From assembly GCA_021736615.1 (NCBI GenBank), contig JAIPFN010000224.1, positions 1-9,669 on the forward strand: a stretch of 9,669 bases of DNA, read 5' to 3'. Positions 6,285-9,669 of the stretch are shown here, piece by piece (position 1 is the first letter of the stretch; each line of letters starts with the position of its first letter). The position numbers and the translations under genes were made by a program. The notes beneath the pieces are model-generated. The model was given only the letters and a program-made list of their open reading frames with translations. It did no database searches and was not told the origin of the DNA. The DNA is from Phycisphaerae bacterium. Lineage in GTDB: Bacteria; Planctomycetota; Phycisphaerae; Sedimentisphaerales; Anaerohalosphaeraceae.

Positions 6285-7304
6285 ATGAATCGAAACACCA
6301 GACTTATCGGGATTATTGCAATCGTATTTCTTGCCGCCGCATCTGTTGCCGTGGCACAAACGCCTGATCGCTTCATCGGCCGATGGGCGCTGACTATTCC
6401 CGGCGGAGGAGCGGGTTGGCTTGGTATCGAGGATAAAGGGAGCTACTTTGACGGAGCGATTCTCTGGGGCGGCGGAAGTGTCGTACCGGTTGACAGTGTG
6501 TATTTCGACGGGGACACCTTAAACCTAACCCGAGTCAGGAAAGTTGAACGCAAAGACAAAGCCGGTAAGGTTGTTCGCACCCAGAACTTCACAGAGACGA
6601 TCGCAGCAACAGTTTCCGGCGACACGATGCAACTAACGCGAATCGCTCCCAATCGCAATGGTAAAGGCGTCAGCCGAGATACTTTTACAGGTAAGAGAAT
6701 CGGGCCCCTACCGGTCAAGCCCGACCTTTCCAAGGCCAAACGAGGGGAAGCTATTAAGCTTTTCAACGGCAAAAATCTGGATGGCTGGAAACTGACCGAA
6801 AATTCGAAGAACATCAATAACGGCTGGTCGGCTAAAAATGGTATCCTTGTAAACAATCCTGTCCAGCCTGAGGGGCGTCATATTCGCTATGGCAACCTCA
6901 TGACCGTTGCCGAGTTTGAGGATTTTAACATCAAACTTGAAGTGAAAGTCGACAAGGGCGGTAACAGCGGGGTATATCTTCGCGGCATCTATGAAGTTCA
7001 GGTAAGCGATTCTTACGGCAAAGGCCTCGACTCGCACAACATGGGGGCAGTATACAGCAGAATCACACCGACTGTAAGTGCGGAAAAACCGGCAGGTCAG
7101 TGGCAAACGCTCGACATCACGCTGCTGGACAGGCACGTGACGGTTATACTCAACGGTAAAACAATTATCGACAACGAGCCTTTGCTGGGATGCACAGGCG
7201 GTGCGCTCTGGTCAGACGAATCGCGTCCGGGTCCAATCTACCTGCAGGGAGACCACACGGGGATAAGCTACCGAAATATAGTACTGACGCCTTTGACGAA
7301 TTAG
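6285..7304 (+). CDS. Secreted DUF1080 (3-keto-disaccharide hydrolase-like) protein
   Basis: An exported protein of 339 residues. A signal peptide with cleavage probably after AVA (residue 24, before QTPDRF) sends it to the periplasm or outside. Residues about 26-140 form a beta-rich domain I cannot assign, with GRWALTIPGGGAGWLGI and alternating strands resembling a lipocalin-like barrel. Residues 155-339 are a PF06439/DUF1080 domain: IKLFNGKNLDGWK at the start, NSGVYLRGIYEVQV at 227-240, MGAVYSRITP at 253-262, PAGQWQTLDI at 269-278, and the closing GPIYLQGDHTGISYRNI at 316-332. Members cleave 3-keto-glycosides or act as related glycosidases, and some may be binding proteins. ATG at 6285 has AAAGGA 8 nt upstream. 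An upstream in-frame TTG (6261) is rejected because it would precede the signal peptide. It probably shares a transcript with the GH27 gene. Confidence 0.9.
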   Translation: MNRNTRLIGIIAIVFLAAASVAVAQTPDRFIGRWALTIPGGGAGWLGIEDKGSYFDGAILWGGGSVVPVDSVYFDGDTLNLTRVRKVERKDKAGKVVRTQNFTETIAATVSGDTMQLTRIAPNRNGKGVSRDTFTGKRIGPLPVKPDLSKAKRGEAIKLFNGKNLDGWKLTENSKNINNGWSAKNGILVNNPVQPEGRHIRYGNLMTVAEFEDFNIKLEVKVDKGGNSGVYLRGIYEVQVSDSYGKGLDSHNMGAVYSRITPTVSAEKPAGQWQTLDITLLDRHVTVILNGKTIIDNEPLLGCTGGALWSDESRPGPIYLQGDHTGISYRNIVLTPLTN

Positions 7305-7360
7305 CCATAAGCATAACAGTTTTTTTCTATATCGCTAATGACTAAGAAAGCAATACGATT

Positions 7361-7981
7361 ATGAGTCAGGAACTGTATAATAATTGGATTCAGTCAATTT
7401 TCGTTGATTGTTCTGATTATGTTGAAATACCAGATGAATTGCTTCCTGGGTTTGTCAGTGACATTTTTGAAAACTATTCGGAAAAGCTGTCTCACTTTGA
7501 GGACTGGCAACTTGGATATGGGATTGACTATTTATTTAACAATGGTCAATCTGACCATGTCTTTGCATTGAGAGATGGGCCAAACCCTTTAAAAGAACGA
7601 ATCAATGCTATTAAATCAATTAGCAATCTCTATAGAAATTGCTTTCAAACTCGATGTCAACCTACCTTGGGCCACATTTCCGAGCCGGGTAATGATTTAA
7701 ATCGTGTATGCTATATGCTCTGGGATGTTACGCCGCTTTCTTACTGCAAGGGTAATCCTGACTATATGCAAATTTATGACGCTGTCACGGAAGTAATGAA
7801 GTTTGCAATTAGCCTAAATAATATTGCTTGTATTGAAAGCGGTTTGCATGGATTAGGGCACATTGTATCTGAACATAAGAAAGCAAAGAAAGTGATACAG
7901 TCTTTTTTAGATGATCCCAGCACAGGGGATTTCCGCTTGATAGAATACGCCAGAGCAGCCCTAATTGGATATGTGCTCTGA
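7361..7981 (+). CDS. Hypothetical protein, AT-rich gene, immunity-protein-like look
   Basis: A soluble protein of 206 residues without signal peptide or membrane segments. It is acidic, largely helical, and rich in aromatic residues. Recognisable stretches are the opening ELYNNWIQSIF, FEDWQLGYGIDYLFNNG in the first third, a Cys-containing middle (YRNCFQTRCQP), CYMLWDVTP, and a C-terminal ESGLHGLGHI followed by LIEYARAALIGYVL. The helical ESGLHGLGHI..EYARAA part recalls HEAT-like repeats. I recall similar unnamed proteins in other environmental bacteria, but no function is known to me. Spot counts of 60-base lines give about 28-45% GC, against about 58-67% in lines of the ATPase gene, which suggests acquisition. 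There is no strong Shine-Dalgarno before the ATG. The CPBP gene starts 28 bp after its stop. A role in immunity or self-protection is inference only. Confidence 0.75.
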   Translation: MSQELYNNWIQSIFVDCSDYVEIPDELLPGFVSDIFENYSEKLSHFEDWQLGYGIDYLFNNGQSDHVFALRDGPNPLKERINAIKSISNLYRNCFQTRCQPTLGHISEPGNDLNRVCYMLWDVTPLSYCKGNPDYMQIYDAVTEVMKFAISLNNIACIESGLHGLGHIVSEHKKAKKVIQSFLDDPSTGDFRLIEYARAALIGYVL

Positions 7982-8009
7982 AATTAGGTGCAGATTTTTG
8001 GGAGTTTAC

Positions 8010-8843
8010 ATGAAAGCGACAGGGCTGAAGGAAAATGTGGTTATTAAGAGGTATCAGATTTCTCTTATCTCCCTTGTACCATTTTTGCTTATTACTTTTG
8101 GAATGACATGGGGGATATTATCGCTTTTTGCCTTGATCCCAAAACAGATGGCCGCAATTTTTGGTGAATTGAGCGGTCAGAATCCTCTTTTCTTCCTGGC
8201 GGTTTACACACCGGCAATCGCTGCTTTTATTGTCATTTTATATAACAGCGGTACTAGCGGCTTTCGGCGTTATATTAGCCGGCTGTTTCTCTGGCGATGC
8301 TCCTGGTACTGGTATGCATTTTTAATTCTTGGCGTTCCTTTGCTGTTTGTCGGGGGCTTTGCGATAAAAGCCGACCATTTTACGCAGCCGTTTACGTTTT
8401 TTCCATTTAAGCCGCTTCTCATAGCATTGTTGTTTGCAGTGGTCAAAGGCCCGGTCGAAGAGTTCGGCTGGCGAGGGCTGGCTTTGCCATTGCTGCAGCG
8501 TAAGTTTGCTCCCGTATGGGCTGGACTAATACTTGGTGTTATATGGGGCTTGTGGCACCTGCCGGCATTTTTGTTGAGTGGGACTCAGCAAAGTGCCTGG
8601 GCATTTACTCCTTTTCTGATAGGCACGGTCGCTGTCAGTTTGATCATGACGGCGTTATTTAATGCTTCGCGCGGCAGTATCCTGCTTCCTGCAATATTGC
8701 ATTTTCAGCTTATAAATCCTATCTGGCCCGATGCCCAGCCATACGACACGTTCTTCTTCGCAGCGGCTGCACTTCTGGTAGTTTGGTTTAATCGAAAGAC
8801 CATGTTCACCAGGGAAGGTGCAGTAACAAATGTTGTTCCATAA
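8010..8843 (+). CDS. CPBP (Abi) family intramembrane glutamic endopeptidase homologue
   Basis: A polytopic membrane protein of 277 residues with about seven to eight hydrophobic segments, belonging to the CPBP/Abi family. That family includes eukaryotic CAAX prenyl proteases (Rce1) and bacterial bacteriocin self-immunity proteins. The three hallmark motifs are present: EEFGWRG (Glu150, Glu151, Arg155), IWGLWHLP (His183), and HFQLIN (His231, Asn236) after ASRGSILLPAIL. The catalytic Glu pair and His residues are therefore intact, and it is likely an active intramembrane protease. The bacterial substrate is unknown. ATG at 8010 is supported by GGGAG at 8000-8004, 5 nt upstream. The in-frame TTG at 7965 would overlap the previous gene and lacks a ribosome binding site. 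Its closeness to the AT-rich gene suggests co-transcription. Confidence 0.92.
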   Translation: MKATGLKENVVIKRYQISLISLVPFLLITFGMTWGILSLFALIPKQMAAIFGELSGQNPLFFLAVYTPAIAAFIVILYNSGTSGFRRYISRLFLWRCSWYWYAFLILGVPLLFVGGFAIKADHFTQPFTFFPFKPLLIALLFAVVKGPVEEFGWRGLALPLLQRKFAPVWAGLILGVIWGLWHLPAFLLSGTQQSAWAFTPFLIGTVAVSLIMTALFNASRGSILLPAILHFQLINPIWPDAQPYDTFFFAAAALLVVWFNRKTMFTREGAVTNVVP

Positions 8844-8866
8844 GCTTAATACGATAATTTGCTTTT

Positions 8867-9669
8867 TTAGCCTGGACTGATACAACTGCACAGAAATGCT
8901 GCAAAGAAAGCGCAGTAATTGCCAACCGCATAACCTACCAGTGCCATGAGTATACTTACCGGTACGAGTTTTTCGTTGTGGTAGGCCGCGACTATGGGGG
9001 CACTTGCCGCACCGCCGATGTTGGCTGCACTTGCGATCGCGGTAGAGTGAATGTCAACCTTGAAAATGTATGCACCCAACAGGCAGAAGGCCCCGTGTAT
9101 GCTTATCCATACATAACATGCAAGAATGAACCAGCCGGCAGAGGCGTTAAGTTGTGAGAGATCGGCTTTGGCGCCCATGTTAGCTACGAAAATATACACT
9201 ATTGCCATCGCAAGTTCATGACTTGACGGTATCTTTCTCGCCGGAGTCCAGGACAGACCAAGCCCCATTGTCGTGATCAGCAGGATTTTCCAGGTTGACG
9301 CGGTCAAAACCGGTTTGATCTCAGGTAGAATTACAGAGATGGTGTTTGCGATCCAGACGCAGGCAAAGCCGATTACGAACAGGTAAAGGAAATGTCTCAT
9401 CGCGACCGGTTCGGTCTTTTCGTCTTGTGTATTATTGACCGCTTCAAGTATTTCGATCCTGTTATGGTCAATTTTAACAAAGCGATGAAACGGTTTTGCA
9501 ATGGCTTTCGATGCAAGCAGGATGGGCAGCCAGACGATATAGACAGCATTGTCTCCAAGTATGGCAAGCCCGAATTCGCCTTTTCCAACTTCCAGTCCAC
9601 CGGCGACGGCGGCCATGTTTCCGGTTCCGCCTATCCATGAGCCGGCTAGTGTGCCAAACGCCTTCCAGG
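8867..9669 (-). CDS. DUF819 family membrane protein, C-terminal 266 residues (5' end outside window)
   Basis: The minus-strand frame is open from the right edge to TAA at 8867-8869. The first visible residues WKAFGTLAGSWIGGTGNMAA are within the DUF819 (YjcL-like) family signature, so the ATG at 9616 is internal. About six to seven membrane segments are visible: after EVGKGEFG, around HFLYLFVIGFACVW, ILLITTMGLGLSW, MAIVYIFVANMGAKADL, WFILACYVWISIHGAF, and the last two around IGGAASAPIVAAYH and VGYAVGNYCAFFAAFL. Full-length members have about 400 residues, so roughly one third is missing. The family resembles secondary transporters with repeated Gly-rich elements. The substrate is unknown. It converges on the CPBP gene with only 23 bp between stop codons. 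Confidence 0.9.
   Translation of the reverse strand, partial: WKAFGTLAGSWIGGTGNMAAVAGGLEVGKGEFGLAILGDNAVYIVWLPILLASKAIAKPFHRFVKIDHNRIEILEAVNNTQDEKTEPVAMRHFLYLFVIGFACVWIANTISVILPEIKPVLTASTWKILLITTMGLGLSWTPARKIPSSHELAMAIVYIFVANMGAKADLSQLNASAGWFILACYVWISIHGAFCLLGAYIFKVDIHSTAIASAANIGGAASAPIVAAYHNEKLVPVSILMALVGYAVGNYCAFFAAFLCSCISPG

Noticed and set aside
7293..7333. TTGACG plus TATATC as a promoter for the AT-rich gene
   Set aside because: The -35-like TTGACG and the TATATC are about 29 bp apart, too far for one promoter, and neither has a suitable partner.
8842..8868. AAGC...GCTTTTTT as a terminator between the CPBP and DUF819 genes
   Set aside because: Only a 4-bp stem with a 15-nt loop supports it. 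The T-run is suggestive, but the hairpin is too weak to call.
1..9669. CRISPR array, tRNA, rRNA, insertion sequence or transposon ends
   Set aside because: No regularly spaced long repeats, cloverleaf-like genes, rRNA signatures, transposase frames or paired terminal inverted repeats were seen by eye.

Overview
The window reads as an ordinary chromosomal stretch from a carbohydrate-degrading bacterium. My best guess is a planctomycete of the Phycisphaerae/Sedimentisphaerales type. The reasons are a secreted DUF1080 (3-keto-disaccharide hydrolase) protein beside a lipoprotein GH27 alpha-galactosidase with an NPCBM module, roomy intergenic spacers, and patchy Shine-Dalgarno sequences. Lentisphaerae, Verrucomicrobia or Bacteroidetes are not excluded. 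No rRNA, tRNA, CRISPR array, transposase or integrase gene was recognised.

Layout. Bases 2-139 hold the last 45 codons of an unidentified plus-strand gene. The spacer 140-495 contains three helically phased GTACC elements and an intrinsic terminator at 432-472. A minus-strand SDR oxidoreductase (496-1224) follows, with a good sigma70-type promoter at 1298-1325 and a small palindrome in its leader. The divergent spacer 1225-1669 also holds an 11-bp direct repeat with a 21-bp period. Downstream, on the plus strand, lie a P-type IIA (Ca2+-ATPase-like) pump (1670-4375), the GH27-NPCBM lipoprotein (4498-6237), the secreted DUF1080 protein (6285-7304), an AT-rich hypothetical gene (7361-7981) and a CPBP/Abi intramembrane protease homologue (8010-8843). 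A DUF819 membrane protein (8867 to beyond 9669) runs on the minus strand and converges on the CPBP gene.

How the genes work together. The GH27 and DUF1080 genes are 47 bp apart and both products are exported, so they probably form a small saccharide-processing unit. The enzymes would act in the periplasm or on the cell surface: alpha-galactosyl removal by the first, and glycoside (possibly 3-keto-glycoside) cleavage by the second. The hypothetical gene and the CPBP gene are 28 bp apart and may be co-transcribed. The hypothetical gene is clearly more AT-rich than its neighbours and may have been acquired. The SDR, ATPase and DUF819 genes look like independent housekeeping or transport genes. 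I did not find a convincing novel multi-gene system. The more interesting leads are the AT-rich gene plus CPBP pair, the unassigned N-terminal domain of the DUF1080 protein, and several non-coding elements.
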